A DNA stretch of 36,607 nucleotides. Origin: Nocardiopsis endophytica. GTDB taxonomy: Bacteria > Actinomycetota > Actinomycetes > Streptosporangiales > Streptosporangiaceae. Location: NCBI RefSeq assembly GCF_027706725.1, contig NZ_JAQFWQ010000074.1, positions 1 to 36,607 of the forward strand, read 5' to 3'. Below the pieces are notes generated by a model. That model was not told the DNA's origin. It ran no database searches and saw nothing but the letters and a program-made list of their open reading frames with translations. How positions within the stretch are numbered: position 1 is the stretch's first letter; the number at the start of each line of letters is the position of its first letter. Shown piece after piece: positions 11,141 to 20,853 of the stretch. A program made the position numbers and the translations under genes.

Positions 11141-12049
11141 ATGACGATCGGTGTCTGGCTCGGGATCTGGCTCGGCGTGCTCTCCTGCGCCTGTTACACG
11201 GCCGCCGCGGTGGCCCAGCGCAGGCTCGCCCTGGCCGTGCCGGAGCCGCTCACCGCCGGGCGGTCGCTGGCCGCGCTGGCCCGCCACCCCCTGTGGTGGG
11301 GCGCCGCCGCGCTGAACGCGGGCCGCGCCGCCCTCCAGGTCGGCGCGCTCGCCTTCGCCCCGCTCACCGTGGTGCAGCCGCTGGGCGTGCTGGTGCTGGT
11401 GTTCGGCCTGCCCTGGTCGGCCCGCCTGTCCGGGCGCCGGGTGACCGCGCGGGAATGGCGCGGGGCGCTGCTCACCGTGCTGGCGCTGGGGGTGCTCCTG
11501 ACGGTGGCCGTGACCGGCGGCGAGGGGCGGCCGATGGGCACCGGCACCGGCGCGCTCGTGGTCGGCGGGACGGCGGCGCTGCTGGGCGCGCTGGCCTGGA
11601 CGGCCGGGCGGGTCCCCTCCCCCGTCTGGCGCAGCCACCTGCTGGCGGCCGCCGCCGGGATCGCCTTCGGGGTCGCCTCGGCCACCGCCAAGACCGTGAT
11701 CGCCGTCGCCGCCGACGGCGGGGCCGCCCCCGCCCTGGCGCACCCGGCCGCGGGCGGCACCGCGCTGATCGCCATCGCCGGGCTGCTGCTGGCGCAGGCC
11801 GCCTACCAGGGGGCCGAGCTGGGCGCCCCGCTCGGGGTGACCACGGTGGCCAACCCGGTGGCGGCCTCGGTGGCGGGGGTGGCGTTCATGGGCGAGACCT
11901 ACTCCGGCGGCTGGCCGGGGACCGGGGTGGCGGTGCTGTGCGCACTGCTCGCGGGCTACGGCATCGCCCTGCTGGCGGACCCCTTCCGAGCTGGCCGAAC
12001 CCGGTCATCCCGGCCCTCACCGGCGCTTTCGGGCACCTCCTGCCGGTAG
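11141..12049 (+). CDS. DMT-superfamily integral membrane transporter
   Basis: Hydrophobic protein of 302 residues with about nine or ten membrane segments and a short Arg/Ser-rich C-terminal tail. The repeated helix pairs, the LTVVQPLGVLVLVFGLP segment and the VTTVANPVAASVAGVAFMGE segment near the end are typical of the drug/metabolite transporter (EamA/NIPA-like) superfamily. The substrate cannot be read from the sequence. The start is ATG 11141 with GGAAGG 9 bases upstream; ATG 11120 is a less well-supported alternative. It diverges from the clpP operon and precedes the YqiJ-like gene by 69 bases, but nothing links it functionally to either. Confidence 0.75.
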   Translation: MTIGVWLGIWLGVLSCACYTAAAVAQRRLALAVPEPLTAGRSLAALARHPLWWGAAALNAGRAALQVGALAFAPLTVVQPLGVLVLVFGLPWSARLSGRRVTAREWRGALLTVLALGVLLTVAVTGGEGRPMGTGTGALVVGGTAALLGALAWTAGRVPSPVWRSHLLAAAAGIAFGVASATAKTVIAVAADGGAAPALAHPAAGGTALIAIAGLLLAQAAYQGAELGAPLGVTTVANPVAASVAGVAFMGETYSGGWPGTGVAVLCALLAGYGIALLADPFRAGRTRSSRPSPALSGTSCR

Positions 12050-12118
12050 GATCGCCGGGCACCGCCCCGGGGACCGCCCGGGTGCGGACCGACGCCGGAG
12101 GGAGCGGCCGGGCACGCC

Positions 12119-12760
12119 ATGGGTTTCTTCGACGCGGCGCTCGCCTTCCCCACGGTGCTCTTCAGCGTCCCGCTGCTGGTGGTCGTCGCCTACTGGCTGA
12201 CCGCGCTGGCGGGCGTCCTCGACATCGGCCTCCTCGACGGCGGCGCCGAGGCCGAGGGCTCCCCCGGCGGCCTGACCGGCGTGCTCACCGCCGTGGGGCT
12301 GGGCGGGATGCCCGCCACCGTGGCGCTGTCGCTGCTGACCGCCTTCGCCTGGTTCACCGCGCTGGCCGGAGTCGTCGTGATCGAATCCCTTGGCCTGTCC
12401 ACCCCCGTCGTCGTCATCGCCTCCGTCCTCGTCCTGGTCATCGCCGTGATGGTGGCCTGGGGCGTGACGAGCGGCGTCGCGGTGGGCGTGCGCCGCCTGC
12501 TGCCCGGCTCGGCCCGCGTGCGCACCGGGCACGACCTGGTGGGGCGCACCTGCACGGTGCGCACCGGCCGGGTCGACGACGGGTTCGGCCAGGGCGAGGT
12601 GGTCTTCGACGACGGCTCCAGCATGACGGTGCAGGTGCGCACCATCGGCGGGGAGCTCCTCTCCTCCGGCGACACCGCGCTCATCTTCGACCACGACACC
12701 GAGGCCGGCTTCTACCGCGTCTCGCGCTTCGACCCCGCCCTGGACCCCGGCGACACCTGA
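12119..12760 (+). CDS. YqiJ/NfeD-like membrane protein with C-terminal OB-fold
   Basis: Protein of 213 residues. Hydrophobic segments at about 5-35, 55-90 and 95-120 anchor it in the membrane. A soluble, beta-rich C-terminal domain (about 135-210: VGRTCTVRTGRVDDGFGQGEV then FDDGSSMTVQVRT and GDTALIFDHD) looks like the OB-fold of YqiJ and NfeD proteins, which are the standard partners of flotillins. In E. coli, yqiJ sits beside the flotillin gene yqiK, just as this gene precedes a YqiK-like flotillin. I infer that it assembles with the flotillin in membrane microdomains. A purine-rich site lies 15 bases before the ATG, which is far; no better in-frame start is visible. Confidence 0.75.
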   Translation: MGFFDAALAFPTVLFSVPLLVVVAYWLTALAGVLDIGLLDGGAEAEGSPGGLTGVLTAVGLGGMPATVALSLLTAFAWFTALAGVVVIESLGLSTPVVVIASVLVLVIAVMVAWGVTSGVAVGVRRLLPGSARVRTGHDLVGRTCTVRTGRVDDGFGQGEVVFDDGSSMTVQVRTIGGELLSSGDTALIFDHDTEAGFYRVSRFDPALDPGDT

Positions 12761-12791
12761 GCCGCCCGGCCCCGCTCCCCGAGCGGGCGGC
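12761..12791 (+). terminator. Possible stem-loop after the YqiJ-like gene
   Basis: The segment can fold in two competing ways: an inner 7-bp stem (12771-12777 with 12781-12787) or an outer 8-bp stem (12761-12768 with 12784-12791). It may lower readthrough into the flotillin gene. The rest of the 195-base gap shows no other clear element. Confidence 0.35.
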
Positions 12792-12955
12792 TGTGACCTG
12801 GCCGAATCCGGCCGCACGCGGAACCGCCCCGTGCACGCCCCCGTCTGAGGTGCCGAGGACGTCCCGCGGCACCGGCCCCTGCGGCCCCGGACGCCTCACC
12901 CCTGCCCGCACGAGCCGCCCCGCACGATCCGGACCACGTAGAAAGTTCGCCCCGT

Positions 12956-14977
12956 ATGGAAGCAATCGGCGTCGCCGGCGGTGTCCTCATCGCCGTACTC
13001 CTGCTCATCGCCGTCCTGGTCCCCTTCATCCTGCTCAAGATGTTCCAGAAGGTCCGCCAGGGCGAAGCGCTGATCATCAACAAGTTCCGCCACGACGACG
13101 TGTCGCTCACCGGCGCCGTGGTGCTCCCGGTCATCCACAAGGCCGAGGTCATGGACATCTCGCAGAAGTCCATCGCCTTGGAGCGCAGCGGGCGCAACGG
13201 CCTGGTCTGCAAGGACAACATCCGCGCCGACATCAGCATCAAGTTCTTCATCCGGGTGAACCCGGAGAAGTCCGACATCCTGCGGATCGCCAAGAGCATC
13301 GGCGTGGAGAACGCCAGCAGCCAGGAGAACCTGCAGGACCTCTTCGACGCCAAGTTCGAGGAGGCGCTCAAGACGGTCGGCAAGCACTTCGACTTCGAGG
13401 AGCTCTACACCCACCGCGAGGAGTTCCGCGACCGCATCGTCGAGGTCATCGGCAACGACCTGTACGGCTACGTGCTCGAGGACGCGGCCATCGCGCACCT
13501 GGAGCAGACCCCGCTGATGGCCCACGACCGGGACAACATCCTGGACGCCGAGGGCATCACCAAGATCACCGAGCGCACCGCCATCCAGCACCGCCTCACC
13601 AACGAGCTGGAGAACGAGCGCGACAAGGAGATCAAGCGCAACGACACCGAGACCGCCGAGACCCTGGCCGAGCTGGAGCGCCAGGAGGCCGAGGCCCGGG
13701 CCCGCGCCGAGCGCGAGATCGCCACCATCCAGGCCCGCGAGGAGGCCGAGACCCAGCGCGTCCAGGCCGAGGAGCGGCTCAAGGCCCGCGCCGCCGAGAT
13801 CCGCACCGAGGAGCAGCTCGGCGTGCAGCGGGAGAACCAGCAGCGGGAGATCGCGGTCGCCGAGAAGAACCGCGAGCGCGTCATCGCCGTGGAGAGCGAG
13901 CGCATCGAGAAGGACCGCATGCTGGAGGTCATCGGCCGCGAGCGGGAGACCGAGCTGTCCACCATCGCCAAGGACAAGGAGGTCGAGGCCGAGCGCCGCG
14001 AGGTCGCCGACGTCGTCCGCGAGCGGGTCGCGGTGGAGAAGACCGTGGCCGAGCAGGAGGAGGCGATCAAGAAGCTGCGCGCGGTCGAGGAGGCCGAGCG
14101 CGAGCGGCAGGCCATCATCATCAAGGCCGAGGCCGAGGCCCAGGAGAACCTGGTCAAGGACATCAAGGCCGCCGAGGCCGCCGAGGAGGCCGCCAAGCAC
14201 CGGGCCGCCGAGGAGCTCACCATGGCCGAGGCCCGGCAGCAGGCCGCCGACCTGGACGCGCGCTCCCAGATCCGGCTCGCCGAGGGCAAGCAGGCCGAGG
14301 CCGCGGCCGAGGGCCTGGCCGCCGTGCAGGTCCGCGAGCAGGACGCCGCCGCCCTGGAGAAGGTCGGCCGCGCCGAGAACGCCGTGGCCAAGGAGAAGGC
14401 CGCGATCGAGGCCGAGGCCATCGCCGCCAACCTCAAGGCCGAGGCCGAGGGCCTCAACGACAAGGCCGGCGCCATGGCCGCGCTGGACCAGGCCACCCGC
14501 GAGCACGAGGAGTACCGCCTGCGGCTGGAGGCCGAGAAGGAGGTCCGCCTGGCCGGGATCGACGTGCACCGCCAGGTCGCCGAGGCGCAGGCCACGGTGC
14601 TGGCGACCGGCCTGGAGAAGGCCGACATCAACATCGTCGGCGGCGACGGCATGTTCTTCGACCGGATGGTCAACGCGGTGGGCATGGGCAAGGCCGTGGA
14701 CGGGTTCGTCGGCGGCTCCGGCGTCGCCCAGAGCCTGGCCGGCGACTGGCTCAGCGGCGAGCGCGACTTCGCCGCGGACCTGACCGGGGTGCTGTCCCGG
14801 GTCGGCACCGAGGACGTCAAGAACCTGTCGGTGTCGGCGCTGCTGATGAAGCTCATCGACGGCGGGGCGCCCGACTCCGACAAGCTGCGCTCCCTGCTGG
14901 ACACCGCCCGCGAGATGGGCGTGGCCGAGCAGAGCGTGGCCGCGCTGGACAACGGCGCCGCACCGGTGAAGCGGTGA
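12956..14977 (+). CDS. Flotillin / SPFH-domain protein, YqiK-like
   Basis: Protein of 673 residues. One N-terminal membrane segment (about 5-28, IGVAGGVLIAVLLLIAVLVP) leads into an SPFH/Band-7 domain (about 30-200; ISIKFFIRVNPEKSDILRIA is a typical strand-helix). Then comes a very long, charged, Ala/Glu-rich coiled coil (about 215-540) and a helical C-terminus. This is the flotillin layout and resembles E. coli YqiK. Flotillins oligomerise under the membrane and organise microdomains. The gene is preceded by the YqiJ-like gene and followed 7 bases later by a giant AAA ATPase gene, implying cotranscription and a shared complex. The ribosome site before ATG 12956 is weak. Confidence 0.88.
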   Translation: MEAIGVAGGVLIAVLLLIAVLVPFILLKMFQKVRQGEALIINKFRHDDVSLTGAVVLPVIHKAEVMDISQKSIALERSGRNGLVCKDNIRADISIKFFIRVNPEKSDILRIAKSIGVENASSQENLQDLFDAKFEEALKTVGKHFDFEELYTHREEFRDRIVEVIGNDLYGYVLEDAAIAHLEQTPLMAHDRDNILDAEGITKITERTAIQHRLTNELENERDKEIKRNDTETAETLAELERQEAEARARAEREIATIQAREEAETQRVQAEERLKARAAEIRTEEQLGVQRENQQREIAVAEKNRERVIAVESERIEKDRMLEVIGRERETELSTIAKDKEVEAERREVADVVRERVAVEKTVAEQEEAIKKLRAVEEAERERQAIIIKAEAEAQENLVKDIKAAEAAEEAAKHRAAEELTMAEARQQAADLDARSQIRLAEGKQAEAAAEGLAAVQVREQDAAALEKVGRAENAVAKEKAAIEAEAIAANLKAEAEGLNDKAGAMAALDQATREHEEYRLRLEAEKEVRLAGIDVHRQVAEAQATVLATGLEKADINIVGGDGMFFDRMVNAVGMGKAVDGFVGGSGVAQSLAGDWLSGERDFAADLTGVLSRVGTEDVKNLSVSALLMKLIDGGAPDSDKLRSLLDTAREMGVAEQSVAALDNGAAPVKR

Positions 14978-14984
14978 GCCGCCG

Positions 14985-17900
14985 GTGACGGAGGAACACG
15001 ACGGCGCCGGCGCGCCCGAGGAGGGCGCGCCGGCCCCCGCCGGACTCGACCAGGGCACCTACGAGGTCCTCCGGGCGCGCCTGTCCGAGCAGGCCCAGGA
15101 GCTGGCGCGGCGCGCCGAGGAGCTGAACGGGCGGCGGCTGGGGGTGTTCGGCTCCGGCGAGCTGCGGCTGCTGGGGACCGAGCGGATCCGCACCGAGAAC
15201 AACTGCGTGCCGCGGGACATCGTGTCGGTCGGCGGGCTCATGCTGTTCGGCTACAACGTGTTCATCGGGCTCAAGCCCGAGACCGCGGTCGGCGACGTGT
15301 TCAGCCTGCACGCCTTCGAGCGGGACGCGGAGGGGGAGGGGCTGTCCTTCACCGAGGCCGGCCCCGGCGGGGTGCCCGGCCTGCTGGACGCGCCCGCGTT
15401 CGAGCGCGACTTCGGCGAGCTGTACCGGTACTACCGGGAGACCCGCCTGATGCAGCTGCGCCACGTGGAGGGGCGGCTGCTGGCGGTCTTCCAGACCGGG
15501 CCGCGCACCGACGACGTGCGGGTCCTGCGCTGGGACACCACCCCGCAGGGGGACGTGTCCTACCGGGACGCGCGCGGCGAGCGCGACCACGTCTTCCCGC
15601 CCTCGCACGACTTCGAGTGGACCGAGACCACCCGCGACGACCACGTGCAGGGGCGCCACCCGCACATCTCCATCCGCGGGAAGCTGTTCGTGGAGACCGT
15701 CGGCGGCGACCTGACCATCAAGGTGGAGAACAACACCGAGGTGGGCGAGGGCGTCTACAGCGAGCCGGTGGACGAGCCGCTGCAGAGCCTCGCCGACGCC
15801 GACGTGCGCTACGCCGAGGTGGGGCCGCTGGTCCTGCTGCGCATCCTGCCCTACAACGAGTCCGACCACCGCTACCTGGTGTTCAACACCCGCACCAAGG
15901 AGGTGCGGCGGCTGGACGGCATCGGCCAGGCCTGCCGCCGCCTCCCCGAGGACCAGGGCATCATCTTCCCGGGCGGCTACTACCTGGCCACCGGGACCTA
16001 CAAGACCTTCGACACCGAGGTGGAGGAGCTGGAGTTCGAGCGGGCCATCCGCTCGCCCAACGGCGAGGACGTGCTGTACGCCTTCCACGCCCGCCGGGAG
16101 GGCCGCACCCTGCTGCTGCCCTACAACGTCATCCGCAAGGAGGTCGCCAACCCGATCTCCTGCCACGGCTACTCGCTCTTCGACGACGGCACCATGGTGG
16201 TGTTCCGCAACGGGTCGGACGAGCCCACGCGGGTGCACCCGCTGCAGGTGTGGCGCACCCCGTTCGTGTCCGACCTGCACGCGGCGGCCCAGCCGGCCGG
16301 GACCGGCCCGCTGGAGCGGATCGGCAACCCCGACCTGGTGCGCGGCATCTCCGACTGCCTGTCGGTGGTGCGCATGGTCGAGGAGATGTCCCCCTCGGCC
16401 GCGGTGTTCGAGGCGCTCATCGCCGCCTGCCGCCGCCTGGGCGACCACTACCACTGGCTCGGCGAGGAGGAGCTGGGCGCCCCCGGCGAGGCCGCCGAGC
16501 GGGTGCGCGCCACCGCCGAGCAGGTGCTGGAGGAGTTCGAGAACGTCCAGGCGCTCACCGAGCAGGCCGCCGAGGCGCTCGGTGAGGCCGAGACCGAGCT
16601 GCTGGGCCTGGTCCGCCGCTCCCGCGGGGAGACCGGGGACACCGCCGACGCCTGGGTCCGCCGCCTGGCCGAGCTCCGCCGCGCCCAGGGGCGGGTGGCC
16701 GCGCTGCGGGACATGCGCTACATCGACGGCGAGCGGCTGGACGCGCTCGACGGGCGGCTCGGCGAGGAGCTGGACCTTGCGGGCAAGCGCACCGTCGACT
16801 TCCTCCAGGGCGAGGGGGCCTTCACCGGCTACCACGCCGAGGTGGACCGGCTGGCCGCCGACGCCGAGGCGATCGGCGCCGCCTCCGAGGCCGAGGAGGT
16901 CGCCGACCGGCTGGCCGCCCAGACCGAGGGCCTGGAGGTGCTCACCCAGGTGGTGGGCTCCCTGGAGGTCGGCGACGCGCAGGTGCGCACCTCCATCCTG
17001 GAGCGGGTCGGCGAGGTCCTGGCGGGGGTGAACCGGGCGCGCGCCGCCCTGGACGCCCGCCGCAAGGAGCTGCTGGAGGCCGAGGGCCGGGCCGAGTTCT
17101 CCGCCGAGTTCGCGCTGCTGGGCCAGTCGGTCACCGGGGCGCTGGCGGCGGCGGACACCCCCGAGCGGTGCGACGAGCAGCTCGGGCGGCTGATGCTGCA
17201 GCTGGAGAACCTGGAGTCGCGGTTCTCGGAGTTCGACGACTTTCTGAACGACCTGGCCGCCAAGCGGGAGGACGTCTACGAGGCGTTCTCGGCGCGCAAG
17301 CAGGCCCTGCTGGACGAGCGCGCGCGGCGGGCCGACCGGCTGGCCGAGTCGGCCGAGCGCATCCTGACCGGGGTGCGGCGCCGCGTGGCGTCCATGGAGT
17401 CGGTGGAGGACGTCAACACCTACTTCGCCTCCGACCCGATGGTCGCCAAGCTCCGCTCCACCTCCGAGGAGCTGCGCGCGCTGGGCGACGCGGTGCGCGC
17501 CGACGAGCTGGAGGGGCGGGTCAAGGCGGCCCGCCAGGAGGCCGGGCGGTCGCTGCAGGACCGGCTGGAGCTGTTCGAGGGCGGCGGAGAGACGCTTCGC
17601 CTGGGGCGGCACCGGTTCGCGGTCAACACCCAGCCGATCGACCTGACGCTGGTGCCGCACGAGGGCGAGATGGCGGTGACCGTCACCGGGACCGACTTCC
17701 GGCGCCCGGTGCGGGACGAGGCCTTCCAGGACACCCGGGACTTCTGGGACCAGCTGCTGCCCAGCGAGACGGCCGCGGTGTACCGGGCCGAGCACCTGGC
17801 GGCGTCGCTGCTGGCCGAGGCCGAGCAGGGCGCCGGCGGGTACACGCTGGAGGAGCTGTCCGAGGCGGCGCTGCGCGAGCCGGGCGACAAGGGTGGGCCC

Positions 17901-20012
17901 GCGCTGGCCGACATCGTCCGCAAGGCCGCCGAGGAGCGCTACGACGAGGGTTACGAGCGCGGCGTGCACGACCACGACGCGCAGCTGATCCTGCGGGAGC
18001 TGCTGCGGCTGCGGGCGGCGGCGGGCCTGCTGCGCTACCCGGTCCGTGCCCGCGCGGCCGCCCAGGTGTTCTGGGCGTTCGGGGCCGCGGAGGGCGAGCG
18101 CGAGGCCTGGCGCACCCGGGCGGTGTCGCTGGCCCGCGCGCGCACGGTGTTCGGCTTCCACGGCTCCCCGGCCATCGGGGAGCTGCGTGGGGAGCTGTCC
18201 GGGGCGGTCGGGGCCTTCCTGGCCGGGTCGGGCCTGGACGACCTGGCCGACGCGGCGGACGCCGCGGGCGAGTACCTGTTCGAGGAGCTGGGCACCGGCC
18301 GGCACGGGTTCGGCACCAGCGCGGGGGCGCGGGAGCTCCTGGAGGGCTTCCGCGACGCGCTGGGCGGGGCGGCGTCGTCCTCGTACAAGGAGTACGCGGG
18401 CGACCTGGAGGCGCTCAAGGGCCCGGCCGAGCGGCGCCAGCTCGCCTCGGCGTGGCTCGGGGCGCACGTGGTCGCCTCCGGCAGGGAGGAGGAGCTGGGC
18501 GGTTTCCTTGAGGAGGCGGTCGCCGCGGAGCTGTGCGGCGGCCTGGTGGACCGGTACGACTCCTCGGCGGAGCCGTCCGCCACCGTGGAGGGGCTGCTCG
18601 GCACGCACCCGCGCATCTCGGGCCGCCGCCTGGAGCTGCGGCTGGACGAGTTCCTGGAGCGCACCCGGCGGTTCCGCGCCGAGCGCGTCCCGGCGTTCCG
18701 CGCCTACCAGCGGCGCCGCACCGAGCTGATCGACGCCGAGCGGCGGAGGCTGCGGCTCGACGAGTACGTGCCCAAGGTGATGAGCGGGTTCGTGCGCAAC
18801 CGGCTCCTGGACGAGTCCTACCTGCCGCTGATCGGGGACAACCTGGCCAAGCAGCTGGGGGCGGCCGGGGACGGGCGGCGGACCGACCAGAGCGGGCTGC
18901 TGCTGCTCATCTCCCCGCCGGGGTACGGCAAGACCACGCTGATGGAGTACGTGGCCAGCCGCCTGGGGCTGGTGTTCGTGAAGGTGAACGGCCCCTCGCT
19001 GGGGCACGCGGTCACCTCGCTCGACCCGGCCGAGGCCCCGGACGCCACCTCCCGCCAGGAGGTGGAGAAGATCAACTTCGCCCTGGAGATGGGCTCCAAC
19101 GTGCTCCTGTACCTGGACGACATCCAGCACACGGACCCGGAGCTGCTGCAGAAGTTCATCTCGCTGTGCGACGGGCAGCGCCGCATGGAGGGCGTCTGGG
19201 AGGGGCGCACCCGCACCTACGACCTGCGGGGCAAGCGCTTCGCGGTGTGCATGGCGGGCAACCCCTACACCGAGCAGGGGCAGAGGTTCCGGATCCCGGA
19301 CATGCTGGCCAACCGTGCCGACGTGTACAACCTGGGCGACGTGCTCTCCGGGAAGGAGGACGTCTTCGCGCTCAGCTACATCGAGAACGCCCTGACGTCG
19401 AACCCGGTGCTGGCGCCGCTGTCGGGGCGCGACCGCGGGGACGTGGAGCTGCTGGTGCGCATGGCCCGGGGCGACGACTCGGTGCGCCCGGACCGGTTGA
19501 GCCACCCGTACTCGCGGGTGGAGCTGGACCAGATCTTGGGGGTGCTGCGGCGGCTGCTGCGGGTCCAGCAGGTGGTGCTGGCCAACAACCAGGCCTACAT
19601 CGCCTCGGCGGCCCAGGCGGAGGAGTCGCGGACCGAGCCGCCGTTCCGCCTGCAGGGGTCCTACCGGAACATGAACCGGCTGGCGGAGAAGATCGTCCCG
19701 GCGATGAACGAGGACGAGCTGGAGGCGGCGATCGACGACCACTACCTGGGCGAGGCGCAGACCTTGACGTCCGGGGCGGAGTCGAACCTGCTGAAGCTGG
19801 CCGAGATCCGCGGCACGATGACCCCGGAGCAGGCCGAGCGCTGGCGCGAGGTGAAGGAGGCCTACGTCCGCGGCAAGACCCTGGCCGGGGACGGCGACGA
19901 CCCCATCGGCAGGGCCGTGGGCGCCGTGGGCCTGCTCGCCGACAAGGTGGGCGCGGTGGAGACCGCCATCACCAGGGCGGCCGACCGCTTCGGAGGACCG
20001 GAGGGGGCGTAG
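14985..20012 (+). CDS. Giant AAA ATPase of the DUF3686 'DNA repair ATPase' type
   Basis: Protein of 1,675 residues. The N-terminal third (about 30-440) is beta-rich with recurring strand-turn blocks ([21 protein letters not shown] at its start, [32 protein letters not shown]), possibly a propeller. The centre (about 500-1250) is largely helical and coiled-coil. A C-terminal AAA module has Walker [10 protein letters not shown] (1310-1318), Walker B VLLYLDD (1373-1379) and a sensor segment [25 protein letters not shown]-like region shortly after. This matches the family annotated as DUF3686 or 'DNA repair ATPase'; that name comes from databases and I know of no direct proof. The start is GTG 14985, 7 bases after the flotillin stop, with a poor ribosome site, suggesting coupling. 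I infer that the ATPase works with the flotillin scaffold. Confidence 0.82.
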   Translation: MTEEHDGAGAPEEGAPAPAGLDQGTYEVLRARLSEQAQELARRAEELNGRRLGVFGSGELRLLGTERIRTENNCVPRDIVSVGGLMLFGYNVFIGLKPETAVGDVFSLHAFERDAEGEGLSFTEAGPGGVPGLLDAPAFERDFGELYRYYRETRLMQLRHVEGRLLAVFQTGPRTDDVRVLRWDTTPQGDVSYRDARGERDHVFPPSHDFEWTETTRDDHVQGRHPHISIRGKLFVETVGGDLTIKVENNTEVGEGVYSEPVDEPLQSLADADVRYAEVGPLVLLRILPYNESDHRYLVFNTRTKEVRRLDGIGQACRRLPEDQGIIFPGGYYLATGTYKTFDTEVEELEFERAIRSPNGEDVLYAFHARREGRTLLLPYNVIRKEVANPISCHGYSLFDDGTMVVFRNGSDEPTRVHPLQVWRTPFVSDLHAAAQPAGTGPLERIGNPDLVRGISDCLSVVRMVEEMSPSAAVFEALIAACRRLGDHYHWLGEEELGAPGEAAERVRATAEQVLEEFENVQALTEQAAEALGEAETELLGLVRRSRGETGDTADAWVRRLAELRRAQGRVAALRDMRYIDGERLDALDGRLGEELDLAGKRTVDFLQGEGAFTGYHAEVDRLAADAEAIGAASEAEEVADRLAAQTEGLEVLTQVVGSLEVGDAQVRTSILERVGEVLAGVNRARAALDARRKELLEAEGRAEFSAEFALLGQSVTGALAAADTPERCDEQLGRLMLQLENLESRFSEFDDFLNDLAAKREDVYEAFSARKQALLDERARRADRLAESAERILTGVRRRVASMESVEDVNTYFASDPMVAKLRSTSEELRALGDAVRADELEGRVKAARQEAGRSLQDRLELFEGGGETLRLGRHRFAVNTQPIDLTLVPHEGEMAVTVTGTDFRRPVRDEAFQDTRDFWDQLLPSETAAVYRAEHLAASLLAEAEQGAGGYTLEELSEAALREPGDKGGPALADIVRKAAEERYDEGYERGVHDHDAQLILRELLRLRAAAGLLRYPVRARAAAQVFWAFGAAEGEREAWRTRAVSLARARTVFGFHGSPAIGELRGELSGAVGAFLAGSGLDDLADAADAAGEYLFEELGTGRHGFGTSAGARELLEGFRDALGGAASSSYKEYAGDLEALKGPAERRQLASAWLGAHVVASGREEELGGFLEEAVAAELCGGLVDRYDSSAEPSATVEGLLGTHPRISGRRLELRLDEFLERTRRFRAERVPAFRAYQRRRTELIDAERRRLRLDEYVPKVMSGFVRNRLLDESYLPLIGDNLAKQLGAAGDGRRTDQSGLLLLISPPGYGKTTLMEYVASRLGLVFVKVNGPSLGHAVTSLDPAEAPDATSRQEVEKINFALEMGSNVLLYLDDIQHTDPELLQKFISLCDGQRRMEGVWEGRTRTYDLRGKRFAVCMAGNPYTEQGQRFRIPDMLANRADVYNLGDVLSGKEDVFALSYIENALTSNPVLAPLSGRDRGDVELLVRMARGDDSVRPDRLSHPYSRVELDQILGVLRRLLRVQQVVLANNQAYIASAAQAEESRTEPPFRLQGSYRNMNRLAEKIVPAMNEDELEAAIDDHYLGEAQTLTSGAESNLLKLAEIRGTMTPEQAERWREVKEAYVRGKTLAGDGDDPIGRAVGAVGLLADKVGAVETAITRAADRFGGPEGA

Positions 20013-20052
20013 ATCCCGCGGTCCCAGGGCGGTAAATGACACCAATCGCACG

Positions 20053-20079
20053 GGCGCCTCCGGTATCTCCGGGGGCGCC
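20053..20079 (+). terminator. Terminator after the giant ATPase gene
   Basis: An 11-bp stem with one G-T pair (20053-20063 with 20069-20079) closes on the loop TATCT, about 40 bases after the stop. It separates this operon from the toxin-antitoxin pair. Confidence 0.65.
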
Positions 20080-20131
20080 TCTCGCCCTTCCGGCCGAAGC
20101 GGCCTGACGCGGAGCCGATCACGGAAAGCCG

Positions 20132-20160
20132 TGGCAAGGTCAGAGGGGCGGACCTACACT
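20132..20160 (+). promoter_or_regulatory. Promoter of the toxin-antitoxin pair, probably leaderless
   Basis: A TACACT -10 hexamer (20155-20160) is preceded at 17 bases by a weak -35 (TGGCAA, 20132-20137). Transcription should begin at or next to the ATG at 20167, and no ribosome site is present, so the antitoxin mRNA is probably leaderless. Confidence 0.45.
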
Positions 20161-20166
20161 CCTGGT

Positions 20167-20427
20167 ATGAAGACCATCACCCAACGGGAGTTCGACGACA
20201 ACACCAGTGCGGTCATAGATGCGGCAGTGAACGGTGAGACGTTCCACGTTACGCGGAACGGCGTCGAGGTCGTCGAGGTGCGCCCGCTGGCCCCCAAGCG
20301 CAGGATCACCGCTGCAGACTTGGTCGCGAGCCACCGCGACCTGCCCCCGATCGACTATGCCCAGATGAGGCGAGAAGCGGACGAGTTCTTCGGTACCGAG
20401 GACCGGCTCGGTGATGACGCCGTCTGA
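20167..20427 (+). CDS. Phd/YefM-type antitoxin of a VapC-like pair
   Basis: Antitoxin of 86 residues. The N-terminal half ([20 protein letters not shown], then [18 protein letters not shown]) is the Phd/YefM DNA-binding and dimerisation fold. The C-terminal part, with [16 protein letters not shown], is the kind of acidic, flexible toxin-wrapping region seen in pairs with PIN toxins. It should bind and inactivate the following VapC-like toxin and repress the shared promoter. The toxin start overlaps its last codons by 17 bases, the usual coupling of such pairs. ATG 20167 is chosen because it begins the family sequence; an upstream GTG frame adds an unlikely 12 residues. Confidence 0.88.
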   Translation: MKTITQREFDDNTSAVIDAAVNGETFHVTRNGVEVVEVRPLAPKRRITAADLVASHRDLPPIDYAQMRREADEFFGTEDRLGDDAV

Positions 20428-20824
20428 ACTTCCGGAGACGGGCGTTCTCGACACGTGCGTCCTGATCGATGCCGGTGCGCTAGCCCCCGATGCACTTCCC
20501 CACTATCCGATGGTCACCGCCATCACCCTGGTCGAACTTCACCAGGGGATCGCGATGGCGAAGGACCCGGCGGAGAAGGCCAAGCGGACAGAGAAGCTCC
20601 AGACCGTGGTCGCACAGTTCGACCCGATCCCCTTCGACGCGCGAGCCGCCGCCAGATACGGGACACTCGCAGCGCTCATCGTCGCCGCTGGCAGAAACCC
20701 GAAACCCCGGCGTATGGACCTGATGATCGCGGCGACGGCCTCGTCGCGAGGACTCCCCTTGTTCACACGGAACATCGAGGACTTCAAGGGCCTCGGAGAC
20801 GCCGTAACGGTCCATCCCGTCTGA
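20411..20824 (+). CDS. vapC: VapC-like PIN-domain ribonuclease toxin
   Basis: PIN-domain protein of 137 residues with the four acidic metal-binding positions of VapC toxins: Asp14 in VLDTCVLID, Glu42 in TLVELHQG, Asp103 in [11 protein letters not shown], and Asp124 in TRNIEDF. VapC toxins cleave specific tRNA or rRNA sites and stop growth when the antitoxin is lost. The gene overlaps the antitoxin's 3' end. GTG 20411 has GAGGA 8 bases upstream and is preferred to ATG 20414. Codon use is somewhat less G/C-biased than that of the neighbours, which fits transfer of the pair, though that is only an impression. Confidence 0.9.
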   Translation: MMTPSELPETGVLDTCVLIDAGALAPDALPHYPMVTAITLVELHQGIAMAKDPAEKAKRTEKLQTVVAQFDPIPFDARAAARYGTLAALIVAAGRNPKPRRMDLMIAATASSRGLPLFTRNIEDFKGLGDAVTVHPV

Positions 20825-20840
20825 CGCGTAGGACGCCACC

Positions 20841-20846
20841 TAGGCT
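20841..20846 (+). promoter_or_regulatory. -10 element of the AraC-type gene (probably leaderless)
   Basis: TAGGCT lies 7 bases before the ATG at 20854, with CTGACG further upstream at a short 14-base spacing. No ribosome site is present, so transcription probably begins at or beside the start codon. Confidence 0.4.
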
Positions 20847-20853
20847 TGGTGAC

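Noticed and set aside
10918-11142. A 75-residue N-terminal extension of the first ClpP
   Set aside because: It is Pro/Gly-rich and overlaps the DMT gene start; ATG 10917 has a strong GAGGAGGAGG site and gives a normal ClpP length.
14853-20051. A 1,732-codon open frame on the minus strand, antisense to the giant ATPase gene
   Set aside because: High GC removes stop codons from the opposite strand. The translation is low-complexity (Leu, Gly, Arg, Val, His) without domains, while the plus-strand product has clear AAA motifs.
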